This document shows, piece by piece, positions 1 to 9,644 of a stretch of DNA of 64,000 bases. The notes beneath the pieces are model-generated. The model was not told the origin of the DNA. It was given only the letters and a program-made list of their open reading frames with translations, and made no database searches. This stretch comes from Campylobacter fetus subsp. fetus. GTDB taxonomy: Bacteria > Campylobacterota > Campylobacteria > Campylobacterales > Campylobacteraceae. The position numbers were made by a program, and so were the translations under genes. Location of the stretch: positions 1,364,001 through 1,428,000 of the forward strand of contig NZ_LS483431.1 in NCBI RefSeq assembly GCF_900475935.1, written 5' to 3'. The number at the start of each line of letters is the position of its first letter. The first letter of the stretch is position 1.

Positions 1-889
1 GGTAACAAAATTGTAAGTTTTCTTTATTGTGCGTTTCATCGTAAATTTTACATAAAAACAGATTTACAAGTTTATCAAAGGCGTTTTCCTTACCGCTTAT
101 GTTGTATTTACGCAAAATCGTGGCAAAATCGTGATATTTGCCATCTTCATAGCTTTTGCCATCTTCGTTTTGGCTAGTAAGCTCTACTAAATCATCAAAA
201 CAAAGTGCGCTTTTACCAACTTCATAAGGATTTATATTTATCTCAAAAATTCCAACTTGTGAGTAATCGCCTTTGTAAATTTCACTCCAAACTTTAAAAA
301 TCTCTTCGGCACTTGTGGCTGTTTGGTAACTTTTGGCAAAGCCTTGACTTTGTAAGTAGATTTCATTGTCGTTAAAATTTAAAATATAATTTTCAAATTT
401 AAGCTCATTGTCTTTAAAATCGCTTGTATAAAGTGCTAGAAACTTTGCACTACGCTCTTGTTGATGATAGCTGATTAACTGGCTAGGCTCATTTTGCATT
501 CTATTCCACTCTTTGCTAAATTCACTTCCGGCGGTTTTACACTCAATTATTAAATATGGCAAATTGCTTTCATCTTTTACTAAAATATCAGCTTTGCCGC
601 TTTTGGCATCTCGCCCAAGCTGCCAACGCGGTTCAAGCTCTAAATTTGCAGGCTTATAGCCTTTTTCAAGCAGACGATTTACGCACTCTAAAACGACTAA
701 ATTTTCAGTATGAGAAAAGTTGCAAGTAGTCTCATCGCCTTTTTTTATCTCTAGTGGATAGATTATTTTAAAATTTTTAAAATCTACTTTTATGACTGCG
801 TCGTTTGCATAAGTTTTGCTAAAAATATCGCCGTTTTGTTTAAATTCTAAAAGTTTTAGTACTTGGGCTAAATTCTCTTTTGTTACCAT
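1..889 (-). CDS. Restriction-modification protein with HsdR_N-like N-terminus, partial
   Basis: Only the first 296 residues are in the window; the gene runs off the left edge. The start is the ATG at 889, the first in the frame. Residues about 60-125 resemble the N-terminal nuclease domain of type I R proteins and of fused type IIG enzymes. They carry a PD-(D/E)XK-like set: D101 in GKADILV, then E116 and K118 in LIIECK. Near the edge, FDKLVNLFLCKIYDE resembles the beginning of an N6-adenine methylase helical region. I infer a large single-chain restriction-methylation enzyme; the methylase motifs themselves (such as NPPY) would lie outside the window. It is not translationally linked to the next gene (about 80 bp gap). 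A stand-alone type I R or M subunit remains possible. Confidence 0.7.
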   Translation of the reverse strand, partial: MVTKENLAQVLKLLEFKQNGDIFSKTYANDAVIKVDFKNFKIIYPLEIKKGDETTCNFSHTENLVVLECVNRLLEKGYKPANLELEPRWQLGRDAKSGKADILVKDESNLPYLIIECKTAGSEFSKEWNRMQNEPSQLISYHQQERSAKFLALYTSDFKDNELKFENYILNFNDNEIYLQSQGFAKSYQTATSAEEIFKVWSEIYKGDYSQVGIFEININPYEVGKSALCFDDLVELTSQNEDGKSYEDGKYHDFATILRKYNISGKENAFDKLVNLFLCKIYDETHNKENLQFCY

Positions 890-967
890 TTTTTACCTTA
901 TTATTTTAACTTCACATATAAGTTAAGTAGGCATTGAGCCAAAGATGAGATTTTTATCTTTTTAAAC

Positions 968-1210
968 TCACCAATCCCTCTTCTTGCTCTCCAGCTTTTC
1001 ATCCATATATTCCCAGCCTTTTATACACCACTCAAGCTCAGCTGAATCTTTAGAATATCTATCAGTGCATTCCCATTTTCCTTGCCCTAATTGTCTATAA
1101 ATTGAGCCTTCTCTATGATATTTTCTCTCAAAAGCGTTACTCGCTTCGTTTATAGGCCATGCGCCGGCGCTTATAACAAATACTACAGCTAAAAAACATA
1201 CTTTTTTCAT
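968..1210 (-). CDS. Small exported protein of unknown function
   Basis: 80 residues with an N-terminal hydrophobic signal-like segment (MKKVCFLAVVFVISAGAW) and a mature part rich in charged and aromatic residues. It has two cysteines in the mature region (in KWECTD and LEWCIKG) that could form a periplasmic disulfide. I recognise no family. It lies 10 bp downstream of the exported DNA ligase gene on the same strand, so it is probably the last gene of that operon. A short AT-rich gap separates it from the restriction-modification gene. Confidence 0.6.
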   Translation of the reverse strand: MKKVCFLAVVFVISAGAWPINEASNAFERKYHREGSIYRQLGQGKWECTDRYSKDSAELEWCIKGWEYMDEKLESKKRDW

Positions 1211-1220
1211 ATTTTATCCT

Positions 1221-2039
1221 TTATTTTGTTAAATTATTATCGCTTTTAACACGTAAAAATACGGGAAATCTAGGCCTAGCGTATTTAGTTAAATTTTGAT
1301 ATTTATAAGTAATGATAGTGCCGACTTTTGGCGGATTTGCTCTTTGCTCATCACTAAAACCAGAACCTATCTTAAACTCTATGTTACTAAAAATATCAAC
1401 ACAAATCAGCGAACCTAAAAGTCCTTCAAATTTACCTTTACCGTTTTGCAGTTTGACGACTTTACACTCACTATCTTTAAACTTTTTGAGCTTTAAAATT
1501 TCGCCGCTTCTACCATTTTTATAAGGTGCGTTTTCATTTCTTACGACTATGCCCTCGCCACCACCTCTAACGACCTCATCTAAAAACGCAAAAGCGTCTT
1601 CGTTTGAGTCTATTTTTATCTGCTCTATTACCCGTATAAACTCATTTGAATTTTGACTTAAAAACTCACGCAGCACTTCTAGTCTATCGCGCAAATTTCC
1701 CTTAGCGTTTGGCACATCAAATATCATAAATTTGATATTTTCCCAACCTTTATCATCAAAAGAACTAATCACGGAGCCGATAAACTCAAACTCGCCTCGT
1801 CCGCTCCAAAGCTCACCGTCTATAGCGAAATTCGGAAAATCTTTTAGCCACCATTTTGGAGCTTTGATGATCTTAGCATTTCTGCTTTTCAAACTCTTGC
1901 CATCCCAGATAGCTCTCACGCCATCATACTTTTCGCTCATTAACCAACCGCTTAAATTTTCATCATTATACTCTTTTAATAGCATAACTTCGGCTTTTAA
2001 AATTAAAAAAGCGATTAATAATAGAGCTAAAAACTTCAA
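1221..2039 (-). CDS. Exported ATP-dependent DNA ligase (LigE type)
   Basis: 272 residues. A signal peptide ([18 protein letters not shown]) precedes a minimal ligase: adenylation motif [12 protein letters not shown] with the nucleophilic lysine near residue 38, DGELWSG (motif III), [17 protein letters not shown] (motif IV) and LKLKKFKD (motif V), then a C-terminal OB-fold. This matches the small periplasmic ATP-dependent ligases of Campylobacter, Haemophilus and Neisseria, which seal nicks outside the cytoplasm and have been linked to DNA uptake. The ATG overlaps the stop of the upstream epimerase gene (ATGA), so it is translationally coupled to nucleotide-sugar genes; that looks like operon convenience rather than shared function. 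Confidence 0.88.
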   Translation of the reverse strand: MKFLALLLIAFLILKAEVMLLKEYNDENLSGWLMSEKYDGVRAIWDGKSLKSRNAKIIKAPKWWLKDFPNFAIDGELWSGRGEFEFIGSVISSFDDKGWENIKFMIFDVPNAKGNLRDRLEVLREFLSQNSNEFIRVIEQIKIDSNEDAFAFLDEVVRGGGEGIVVRNENAPYKNGRSGEILKLKKFKDSECKVVKLQNGKGKFEGLLGSLICVDIFSNIEFKIGSGFSDEQRANPPKVGTIITYKYQNLTKYARPRFPVFLRVKSDNNLTK

Positions 2040-3094
2040 ATTTTTACTTTATAATAGTCCATATACCACTGCACGAATCTTGCAACTCCATCATTTACGC
2101 TAGTATTTGGTTTATAGTTAAAATCCTCTACTAGATCGCTCACATCGGCGTAAGTCGAAGGAACATCACCTGCTTGAAGCGGCATAAGATTTTTTTTAAT
2201 TTCACGTCCTAGTTTTATCTCGATCGCCTTTATATAGTCCATTAGCTCGACTGGAGAGTTATTTCCGATATTATAAATTTTATAAGGCGCGTTTGAAGTA
2301 GCTGGATCAGGATGGCTTGCATCCCACGCTAAATTCGCAATAGCCGGGTTATCCACGCATTTTATTACGCCTTTTACGATATCAGCTACGTAAGTGAAGT
2401 CTCTTTTCATCTTTCCATAGTTATAAACATCGATAGCTTTGCCCTCTAAGGCAGCTTTGGTAAATAAAAACAGAGCCATATCAGGACGTCCCCACTCGCC
2501 ATAAACGGTAAAAAATCTTAGTCCGGTCGTGCTAAGTCCAAAAAGATGGCTATAAGTGTGCGCCATAAGTTCGTTTGATTTCTTGCTCGCGGCGTACAAA
2601 CTGATGGGATGATTTACACTCTCGTGAGTGGAAAACGGCATTTTTTCATTTAGCCCATAAACCGAACTTGAGCTTGCATATACGAGGTTTTTCACACCAT
2701 AATTACGACAACATTCAAGAATATTTGTAAAACCTAAAATATTGCTATTTATATAGGCGTGCGGATTGATGAGAGAGTAGCGAACTCCTGCTTGCGCGGC
2801 TAAATTTACTATGCAGTCAAACGAGCCGTTTTCAAAAAGCTTTTGCATAGTTTTAAGATCGCTTAAATCGGCTTTTATGAAGCTTAAATTTGGATAAATA
2901 CTGGATCTAACTGCTATGTTTTCTTCTATATTTTCACGTTTTATACCAAGCTCGTTTAGCCTTGCGTATTTTAAATTTATATCGTAATAATCATTTATAC
3001 AGTCAAATCCGACCACTTCATCGCCACGCTTTGCAAGCTCACGGCTTAGATGAAATCCTATAAATCCGGCTGTTCCAGTAACTAAAATTTTCAT
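2036..3094 (-). CDS. UDP-glucuronate/UDP-sugar 4-epimerase, extended SDR family
   Basis: 352 residues. N-terminal Rossmann motif [11 protein letters not shown] binds NAD; the catalytic set is the serine cluster ASSSSVYG and YAASKKS (YxxxK). The insert [18 protein letters not shown] and the length match UDP-glucuronate 4-epimerases (LspL/Cap1J type), which turn UDP-GlcA into UDP-GalA. The gene starts 9 bp after a UDP-sugar dehydrogenase that could make its substrate. Together they would yield a UDP-uronic acid donor, plausibly for surface polysaccharide near the adjacent LOS locus. Acetamido-uronic acid substrates (TviC-like) cannot be excluded by eye. Confidence 0.85.
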   Translation of the reverse strand: MKILVTGTAGFIGFHLSRELAKRGDEVVGFDCINDYYDINLKYARLNELGIKRENIEENIAVRSSIYPNLSFIKADLSDLKTMQKLFENGSFDCIVNLAAQAGVRYSLINPHAYINSNILGFTNILECCRNYGVKNLVYASSSSVYGLNEKMPFSTHESVNHPISLYAASKKSNELMAHTYSHLFGLSTTGLRFFTVYGEWGRPDMALFLFTKAALEGKAIDVYNYGKMKRDFTYVADIVKGVIKCVDNPAIANLAWDASHPDPATSNAPYKIYNIGNNSPVELMDYIKAIEIKLGREIKKNLMPLQAGDVPSTYADVSDLVEDFNYKPNTSVNDGVARFVQWYMDYYKVKI

Positions 3095-3103
3095 AAAATG
3101 CCT

Positions 3104-4321
3104 TTAAATTCGTTTGATTTTATAAGATAAACATCTGCCGAAGTCTATTTTAGCGAACTCTTTGTGTGCCACAGCTAAGATCACGCAGTCGTGTCCGCTT
3201 AAATTTAAACTCTCTAAAAGCTCTACGCCGTACTCTTTTTTCACATCGTTTGCGTCCGCCCAAGGATCATAAACATCTACGTTACAACCAAACTCTTTGA
3301 GCTCTTTTATCACGTCAATAACTCTTGAATTGCGGATATCGGGGCAGTTTTCTTTAAAAGTGATTCCAAGCACTAAAACCTTAGCACCATTTACTTTTAA
3401 TCCGTTTTTTATCATCATTTTAACAGACTGATTTGCATGGTAAATTCCCATATTATCATTTATTCTTCGTCCTGCTAAAATGATCTCTGGGTGATAGCCG
3501 ATCTCTTCGGCTTTATGCGTAAGATAGTATGGATCTACACCGATGCAGTGGCCTCCCACGAGTCCTGGGCGGAAATTTAAAAAGTTCCACTTAGTCGCGG
3601 CCGCGTCAAGCACTTCGTTGGTATCTATCTTCATCTTGTCAAATATCATCAATAGCTCATTTACAAAGGCGATATTTATGTCGCGCTGCGTATTTTCTAT
3701 GACTTTTGCGGCTTCGGCTACTTTTATACTACTAGCTTTATAAACTCCTGCTTTAATGATCTTGCTATAAACGTCTTCTACTGTTTTAAGGGCTGCAGAA
3801 CTACTTGCGGAGATGATTTTTTTGATTTTCGTGACCGTGTGCTCTTTATCACCCGGATTTATACGCTCAGGGCTGTATCCGCACTCAAAATCCACACCGA
3901 ATTTCAGCCCGCTAGTTTCAAGCACAGGCACGCATTCATCTTCTGTGACACCCGGATAAACTGTACTTTCATACACTACTATATCGCCCTTTTTAAGCAC
4001 TTTGGCTAAACTCGCGCTTGATTTATAAAGCGGAGTAAGATCAGGACGATTATTTTTATCGATCGGAGTTGGAACCGTAACTATGTAAAAGTTGCACTCT
4101 TTTATATCGTCCAAATTTACGCTAAATTTCATACCGTTTTTTAGCACTTTAGCCATCTGTTCTTCATCTAATTCAAGAGTTCTATCGATACCGTTTTTTA
4201 GCTCGTTTATTCTTTTTTCATTAAGGTCAAATCCTACAACGCTAAAAGCGTCGCTAAATGCCGCAGCTAAAGGCATTCCGACGTATCCAAGACCGATAAT
4301 CCCTATTTTTATATCTCTCAT
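3104..4321 (-). CDS. UDP-glucose/UDP-HexNAc 6-dehydrogenase
   Basis: 405 residues. It shows the UDPGDH architecture: N-terminal NAD-binding [16 protein letters not shown], a central helical domain, catalytic cysteine in [12 protein letters not shown], and a C-terminal UDP-binding domain with [19 protein letters not shown]. The segment [14 protein letters not shown] and the overall length resemble the TviB/WbpO branch, which oxidises UDP-GlcNAc or UDP-GalNAc, more than short UDP-glucose dehydrogenases. The C-terminus (SYKIKRI) is slightly short for the family. First gene of a minus-strand operon with the epimerase and ligE. The ATG at 4321 follows a spaced AAGG-like RBS. Confidence 0.85.
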   Translation of the reverse strand: MRDIKIGIIGLGYVGMPLAAAFSDAFSVVGFDLNEKRINELKNGIDRTLELDEEQMAKVLKNGMKFSVNLDDIKECNFYIVTVPTPIDKNNRPDLTPLYKSSASLAKVLKKGDIVVYESTVYPGVTEDECVPVLETSGLKFGVDFECGYSPERINPGDKEHTVTKIKKIISASSSAALKTVEDVYSKIIKAGVYKASSIKVAEAAKVIENTQRDINIAFVNELLMIFDKMKIDTNEVLDAAATKWNFLNFRPGLVGGHCIGVDPYYLTHKAEEIGYHPEIILAGRRINDNMGIYHANQSVKMMIKNGLKVNGAKVLVLGITFKENCPDIRNSRVIDVIKELKEFGCNVDVYDPWADANDVKKEYGVELLESLNLSGHDCVILAVAHKEFAKIDFGRCLSYKIKRI

Positions 4322-4362
4322 CGCGAACCTTTTTTAAATTTAGAAAATTATACACCAAAATA

Positions 4363-5181
4363 TCATAAGCTATCTTTAAGTCTATCTAATTCATCGTCTA
4401 TAAATTTAGAAAACACAGGCGTATAGCTCATGTCTGTTTTTTTCTCTTTTAAATAATCGCTCATCTGAGATAAATAATTAGCATAATCATCTTTAGTTAG
4501 TTTTCCGCGCAGCAACTCATATTTTAAAAACAACCAGTATGTATTTAGCGTATCAGACTCGCAATATTCATTTATTTTGTCTAATTTTTCCTCATAAAAC
4601 ATGTCAATAACCTGATCTCCATGCACGTCGTATTTTCCAGGGAGATTTAAAGAGGCGCAAAGAGTATCTAATTTTAGTCCACTAACAGCTCTAAAATCGC
4701 TGATATGATCAAGCAAATCAAGATGAAAAATGCCATCATATCTGCTTCTGTAATTTGTCCATTTATCCTTCCCGTTTTCTTTATCGCTTGTACTAAAATA
4801 CGGCTCGGCTTGAAGATTGTACCGCATAGCACGCACCATCAGCATAGGAAGATCAAAACCGCGACCGTTGAAACTTACCAAACGAGGATTATGCTCGTTT
4901 ATAAAGTTTATAAATTTAGTTATTTTCTCCTCTTCATTTTTACCTTGCATCGTAGAAACTCGTAAAAATCTACCAAATTTATCCGCCATAACAGCCGATA
5001 TAGCAACGACTTCATGAAAACAAACAGGCAAAAACTCGCTTCCGCTTTTTTCTAATTGAGTTTTAAAAGCCTCTTTTGCTACTTCTATATCACTTCCTTC
5101 GTAGCCAAAAACACGTCTTAAAGTATCGCTATCTGGTACGGTCTCGCAATCAAACACGCATATATATTCACTTCTTGCCAT
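4363..5181 (-). CDS. Predicted 3'-5' exonuclease, DEDD family (PolB exonuclease-like)
   Basis: 272 residues with an RNase H fold typical of the stand-alone relatives of the DNA polymerase B proofreading domain. Visible motifs are the D-x-E pair in YICVFDCETVP (Exo I), NGRGFDLPML with its aspartate (Exo II), and NEYCESDTLNTY (Exo III, Y-x3-D type). It probably trims single-stranded or nicked DNA, but its biological role is unknown. It sits alone between the sugar-nucleotide operon and waaC, divergent from waaC with about 59 bp between. Confidence 0.85.
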   Translation of the reverse strand: MARSEYICVFDCETVPDSDTLRRVFGYEGSDIEVAKEAFKTQLEKSGSEFLPVCFHEVVAISAVMADKFGRFLRVSTMQGKNEEEKITKFINFINEHNPRLVSFNGRGFDLPMLMVRAMRYNLQAEPYFSTSDKENGKDKWTNYRSRYDGIFHLDLLDHISDFRAVSGLKLDTLCASLNLPGKYDVHGDQVIDMFYEEKLDKINEYCESDTLNTYWLFLKYELLRGKLTKDDYANYLSQMSDYLKEKKTDMSYTPVFSKFIDDELDRLKDSL

Positions 5182-5240
5182 TTTACCTACTTTTTAGAAT
5201 ATTTTTTATACAATCATACCAAAAAACAATGGAAAAATAG

Positions 5241-6209
5241 TTGAAAATAGCCATCATAAAACTCTCCAGCCTTGGCGATATAGTACATGCAACCGTAGTT
5301 TTGCAATTTATAAAAAAATATTGCGAAGCAGCCGAAATTTCGTGGTTTGCAGATGAAAAATTCGGCTCTATTTTAGACTCGCATCCTGATATAAAAGAAG
5401 TTATAAAACTTCCTTTAAAAGATAAAAAATTTGTAAAAACTTACAAAATTTTATCTAAATTTAGAAATAAATTTGATATCATCATCGACCTTCAAGGACT
5501 TATAAAATCAGCTATCGTCGGGCGAATTTTAGGAAAAAATTTGGTAGGATTTGATAAGTTTAGCGCAAAAGAGCCACTTTGCAGCATGTTTTATAATGCA
5601 AAAATCAACTGCGATTATAATGAAAATATAATAATTAGAAATTTAACTCTAGCCAGCAAAGCCCTTAATTTTAAATTTACAACAAGCCAAATAGATAATA
5701 AAATACCATGCTTTAAAGTAAACGACGATAATTTTGATTTTTTAGATAAAAACAGTAAAAATCTACTAATAGCACCTTTTGCAAGCGAAAAAAGCAAACG
5801 CTACGACAAATTTAAAACGGTGATAAACGGATTAAAAAAGTATAATATCTTTATAAGTTTTGGCTCAGAAAAAGAAAAGGCTGAAGCATTAGATCTTACA
5901 AAAAATACTCACGCCAAACTACTTCCTGCACTTAGTTTAAATCGTATGATAAATCTTATAAACAAAGTCGATTTAGTCATAGGAAACGATAGCGGTATAA
6001 CTCACATTGCGTGGGCGCAAAATAGAGCTTCTATAACTATTTTCGGAAATCGCCCAAGCAAACGAAACGCTTATAAAACAGATAAAAATATAGTACTAGA
6101 CACAGGAAAAAAGATAGATGCAAAATGCATTGATAAAAGTGATTTTTGCGTATGTGATATAGATCCGAATTTAGTTATAAAAGAGGCAAAAAGGCTGATT
6201 GATGAGTGA
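5241..6209 (+). CDS. waaC: Lipopolysaccharide heptosyltransferase I
   Basis: 322 residues, GT9 family. It transfers the first L-glycero-D-manno-heptose from ADP-heptose to Kdo-lipid A on the cytoplasmic face of the inner membrane. Evidence: N-terminal IKLSSLGDIVHATVVLQF with the acidic residue of the family, and a C-terminal donor site around VIGNDSGITHIAWAQN followed by FGNRPSKRN. It starts with TTG at 5241; no ATG is closer. It is the first gene of a plus-strand run with the acyltransferase, GT2 and a second GT9 gene, and marks the left border of the LOS locus, as in C. jejuni. Confidence 0.92.
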   Translation: MKIAIIKLSSLGDIVHATVVLQFIKKYCEAAEISWFADEKFGSILDSHPDIKEVIKLPLKDKKFVKTYKILSKFRNKFDIIIDLQGLIKSAIVGRILGKNLVGFDKFSAKEPLCSMFYNAKINCDYNENIIIRNLTLASKALNFKFTTSQIDNKIPCFKVNDDNFDFLDKNSKNLLIAPFASEKSKRYDKFKTVINGLKKYNIFISFGSEKEKAEALDLTKNTHAKLLPALSLNRMINLINKVDLVIGNDSGITHIAWAQNRASITIFGNRPSKRNAYKTDKNIVLDTGKKIDAKCIDKSDFCVCDIDPNLVIKEAKRLIDE

Positions 6210-7086
6210 TATAATTTATCTGTTTTTATATAAATTTTTTAAATTTGTAGTAACTTACACACCACAATCATTGCAAAGTCCGTTTTTTACGGCACTTGCG
6301 TATATTTTTTATAAATTCGATAAAAAACATACAAACATCATGAGAGTAAATTTAAAAATGTGTTTTCCGGAATTTACAGGGCAAAAAATAGAAAAAATTA
6401 TAAAAGCAACGTACAGAAATTTCGGCTATTTCGGAGCTGATTTTTTACGAAATCAAGATAGCACAAAAGAAAATATACTAAATAAAGTTAGTTTCAAAAA
6501 TGAAGATATATTGCTAGACGCGCTAGACACAAAACGCCCTATCATAGTACAAACAGCGCATTATGGAAACTGGGAGCTTTTCAGTCTTGCGATGGCAGCA
6601 AAGTTTGGTAGTGTTTCTATAGTCGGCAGAAACCTTGATAGCAGTGTTATGGATCAAATTTTAAGCAAAAATAGAACAAAATTTGACATAGAGCTTATAC
6701 CAAAAGACGGCGGCGCTAGAGATATTCTTAAAGCTCTTAAAAATAGGCGTCTGCTTGGAATTTTAGTAGATCAAAATACAGCCAAAAAAGATGGAGTTCA
6801 GTGTGAGTTTTTCGGCAAAAAGATCATGCACACCCCAGCTGCTAGTATATTTGCTAACAAAACAGGAGCCATCATCATTCCTGCTTTTATAAAACGTATT
6901 TCAAGGGATAAAAACGAAATTTGCTTTTTTAAAGAGATTTTAGCTGAAAATTATGAAGGGGATAAGCTTCAAAAAGCGACTCAAGCTCAAAGCGATGCTA
7001 CTGAACAGATGATAAAAGAAAAACCGGACGAATACTTTTGGATGCATAAAAAATTTAAACATTTTTATGAGGAAATTTACAAATGA
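6202..7086 (+). CDS. htrB: Lipid A biosynthesis lauroyl acyltransferase
   Basis: About 294 residues of the LpxL/HtrB family, which adds a secondary acyl chain to Kdo2-lipid A at the inner membrane. The catalytic H-x4-E is in QTAHYGNWELF, and LVDQNTAKKDGVQCEFFGKK holds the second conserved block. An N-terminal hydrophobic stretch would anchor it. I prefer the ATG at 6202; a TTG three bases earlier is possible. It overlaps the end of waaC by 8 bases, and its own end overlaps the next gene (ATGA), so the operon is tightly coupled. Confidence 0.9.
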   Translation: MSDIIYLFLYKFFKFVVTYTPQSLQSPFFTALAYIFYKFDKKHTNIMRVNLKMCFPEFTGQKIEKIIKATYRNFGYFGADFLRNQDSTKENILNKVSFKNEDILLDALDTKRPIIVQTAHYGNWELFSLAMAAKFGSVSIVGRNLDSSVMDQILSKNRTKFDIELIPKDGGARDILKALKNRRLLGILVDQNTAKKDGVQCEFFGKKIMHTPAASIFANKTGAIIIPAFIKRISRDKNEICFFKEILAENYEGDKLQKATQAQSDATEQMIKEKPDEYFWMHKKFKHFYEEIYK

Positions 7087-7778
7087 TAAGCTTTGTAGTG
7101 CTGACTTACAATAGTAAAAAATACATAAAAGAAGTGCTATCAAGCATATCTTGGGCCGATGAAGTCGTAGTGGTAGATAGCGGCTCAAACGATGAAACTT
7201 TAAGTATTTGTTCTGAATTTAAAAACGTTAAAATCACTCACCAAAAATGGCTTGGATTTAGTGCACAAAAACAGCTCGGTGTTGATTTATCAAAAAACGA
7301 ATGGGTATTTGTGCTTGATAGCGATGAAGTTGTTACCAACGAGCTTAAAAACGAAATTACCAACGAGCTTAAAAATCATAAATTTAAAGTATACAAAGTT
7401 GCTAGACTAAACTATTTTTTTGGTAAGCCGATTAGAAAAATGGGACTTTATCCAGACTATACGATAAGATTTTTCAATAAAAATTATGCTAAATTTGACG
7501 GTAGAAGAGTGCATGAAAGCGTGATTACCAACTCAAAAATAGGAGTACTAAAAAATCACTTCATCCACCATGCCTATGAGAGCGTGGAGCAGTTTATAAA
7601 TAAACAAAATAGCTATTCAAGCCTAAATAAAAAATCAAATAAAATAAAAGCCGTACTTAATCCTTGCTGGACGTTTTTTAAATTATATATTTTAAAAGGC
7701 GGTTTTTTAGAGGGCTGGAATGGCTTTGTCATCGCAAAACTTTATAGCGAATATACATTTTGGAAGTATATAAAATGA
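7083..7778 (+). CDS. Glycosyltransferase family 2, LOS core (WaaE-like)
   Basis: 231 residues. GT2 fold with N-terminal FVVLTYNSKKYIKEVL, nucleotide-binding VVVDSGSNDETLSI and a metal-binding DxD in VLDSDEVV. RFFNKNYAKFDGRRVHES is the acceptor-side signature of the WaaE/KdtX-type beta-glucosyltransferases. In Campylobacter this position, just after htrB, is occupied by the enzyme adding glucose to heptose I. Start ATG overlaps the htrB stop (ATGA), and its stop overlaps the following GT9 start the same way. A C-terminal tail (GGFLEGWNGFVIAKLYSEYTF) is typical for membrane-associated members. Confidence 0.85.
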   Translation: MISFVVLTYNSKKYIKEVLSSISWADEVVVVDSGSNDETLSICSEFKNVKITHQKWLGFSAQKQLGVDLSKNEWVFVLDSDEVVTNELKNEITNELKNHKFKVYKVARLNYFFGKPIRKMGLYPDYTIRFFNKNYAKFDGRRVHESVITNSKIGVLKNHFIHHAYESVEQFINKQNSYSSLNKKSNKIKAVLNPCWTFFKLYILKGGFLEGWNGFVIAKLYSEYTFWKYIK

Positions 7779-8845
7779 AAATTTTAGTAATGAAATTTAG
7801 AAATATCGGCGATGTCTTACTCACGACTCCTTTGTTAGAAAATTTAAAACACTATTATCCGGATTCAAAGATACATTTTGCTTTAAATAAAGGCTGCGAG
7901 GCGATGATAGAAGGCAATCCAAATATAGATAAAATACATATTTACGATAGAAATGAAATAAAAAAGAAAAATGCTTTTAGGCGTATTTATCTTGAGTATA
8001 AATTTGCAAAATCTCTAAAAAATGAGAAATTCGATATCGTTATCCAAACTACAAAAGGAGACCGAGGTCTCATCATAGCTAAATTTTGCTGTGCAAAAAC
8101 AGTCGTATCATACTTAGCTAAAAATCGTATTTTTAATAAATTTATAACTCACAAAATAAAAGAACAAGGATCTACGCATACGGTACTAGCGAATTTGGAC
8201 GCACTCAAAGCTTTAGGATATGAGCCAAAAAACGCTAGAGTTAAAATCTATTTTGATGACTATTCACAAGATTCTAAATTTAAAAATATACCAAATAGAT
8301 TTATTCATATTCATCCTATGAGCAGATGGCTTTTTAAATGTATAGATGATGAAACTTTGGCTAAAATCATAGATTTTTGTGAACTAAATTTAAATCACAA
8401 AGTAGTATTAACCTGTGATAAAAACCCGGTCGAACTTGAAAAAATACAAAATATACTTAAGAACTGCAGTGCAAAACCGGTACTATTTTTAGGAAATTTA
8501 AATTTAAAAGAAGTAGCGTTTTTAAGCTCAAAATCGGAACTATTTATAGGAGTAGATACTGCGATCATGCATATAGCAGCGGCAAATAATGTGCCTTGCA
8601 TAGCGTTTTTTGGACCTAGCGGGGCATTTCATTGGGGACCTTGGGATAACTCTTGTCTAAAAAGCGGATATACGCAAAAAAACGGTATTCAAACAATGGG
8701 CAAACACAAAGTTATTCAAAAAAACCTATATTGCGTTCCTTGCGGAAAAGATGGTTGTAATGGCTCAAAAAGGAGCGATTGTCTTATAAATTTAGATTTA
8801 AATTTAATAAAAAACAGCATATCTCAATTCTTCAAAGCCGAGTAA
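7775..8845 (+). CDS. GT9 glycosyltransferase, heptosyltransferase III-like (WaaQ type)
   Basis: About 356 residues. N-terminal MKILVMKFRNIGDVLLTTPLLENL and C-terminal ELFIGVDTAIMHIAAANNVP plus AFFGPSGAFHWGPW are the two halves of the GT9 GT-B fold and its ADP-heptose site. It resembles WaaQ-type enzymes that branch heptose onto the core. A cysteine-rich segment (LYCVPCGKDGCNGSKRSDCL) near the end is common in this subfamily and may be structural. I choose the ATG at 7775 because it overlaps the previous stop (ATGA); an in-frame TTG lies 15 bases upstream. Its 3' end overlaps the convergent deacetylase gene by 22 bases. Confidence 0.85.
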   Translation: MKILVMKFRNIGDVLLTTPLLENLKHYYPDSKIHFALNKGCEAMIEGNPNIDKIHIYDRNEIKKKNAFRRIYLEYKFAKSLKNEKFDIVIQTTKGDRGLIIAKFCCAKTVVSYLAKNRIFNKFITHKIKEQGSTHTVLANLDALKALGYEPKNARVKIYFDDYSQDSKFKNIPNRFIHIHPMSRWLFKCIDDETLAKIIDFCELNLNHKVVLTCDKNPVELEKIQNILKNCSAKPVLFLGNLNLKEVAFLSSKSELFIGVDTAIMHIAAANNVPCIAFFGPSGAFHWGPWDNSCLKSGYTQKNGIQTMGKHKVIQKNLYCVPCGKDGCNGSKRSDCLINLDLNLIKNSISQFFKAE

Positions 8846-9594
8846 AAACTTCCTAAAATATCATTTTGATATATGAATAGCGTCTTTTTTAACCACTTAT
8901 AATCTTTTTTAACTGCAACTCTTTTTATATATTTTAAATTATTGTCAGGTTTATTTATACCTCGTTTTGTGGTATAAAATATCTCATAACCGATCTCTTT
9001 TGCAGCTTGTAATCTGCTTTTATCATATTGCCCGCGCGGCCAACAAAGATGGGCGTCATCAAATCCTAAACGATCTTTTATGATCTTTTTACAAGCAAAA
9101 ATATCATCTTCAAATCTTAAATTTCCAAAATAAGCATCATCGTGTCCATTAGTATGAGAGTGAAAATCAAAAACATCTTTCATTTTTTCCACCTCGTCCC
9201 AGTTTAAAAACAAACCAGCAGTATCGCTGATAATTTTTTGTTTTGCTTCTTTATGCGATAACGGTCTAAACTCAGCTTTTCTAAGTGCATTTTGCTCACT
9301 TGCTTTTTCTATCCAGCTAGTCACTAAAAACAGAGTCGCATTTAAACCGTACTTTTTCAAAATAGGATAAGCGTAGTAATAATTATCTCGCCAACCATCA
9401 TCAAAAGTTATAAAAATACTCTTTTTAGGTAGTTTAAGCTCACCTTTTTTAAATTTCAAAAACTCATCTGAACTTAAAGTTTTATAACCATTTTGACTAA
9501 GAAACCTCATTTGAGACTCAAATTCATTAAGACTGCTAGCGATAAATCCTGATTTTGGCAAAACATGATGATACATAAGAACGGTTATACTCAT
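8824..9594 (-). CDS. Polysaccharide deacetylase family protein (NodB domain)
   Basis: 256 residues without a signal peptide. The NodB core is visible: SIFITFDDGWRDNYYYAYP with the catalytic and metal aspartates, and FHSHTNGHDD for the metal-binding histidines, then LCWPRGQYDKSR. The family removes N- or O-acetyl groups from sugars such as GlcNAc. Its place within the LOS locus, and its cytoplasmic location, suggest it acts on a lipid-linked or nucleotide-linked core sugar, but the substrate is not readable from sequence. It is read opposite to its neighbours and diverges from the next gene. Confidence 0.83.
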   Translation of the reverse strand: MSITVLMYHHVLPKSGFIASSLNEFESQMRFLSQNGYKTLSSDEFLKFKKGELKLPKKSIFITFDDGWRDNYYYAYPILKKYGLNATLFLVTSWIEKASEQNALRKAEFRPLSHKEAKQKIISDTAGLFLNWDEVEKMKDVFDFHSHTNGHDDAYFGNLRFEDDIFACKKIIKDRLGFDDAHLCWPRGQYDKSRLQAAKEIGYEIFYTTKRGINKPDNNLKYIKRVAVKKDYKWLKKTLFIYQNDILGSFYSALKN

Positions 9595-9644
9595 ATCTAA
9601 TCTTTTTATAATAAAAAAAATAGTATTCTTACAAAAAACAGAGG

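Noticed and set aside
3104-3160. Possible frameshift at the end of the nucleotide-sugar dehydrogenase gene: another frame reads [15 protein letters not shown] and ends in ATGA with the epimerase start.
   Set aside because: The in-frame end (LSYKIKRI) also fits the family's terminal Y-x-I-K pattern, and the enzyme is nearly full length.
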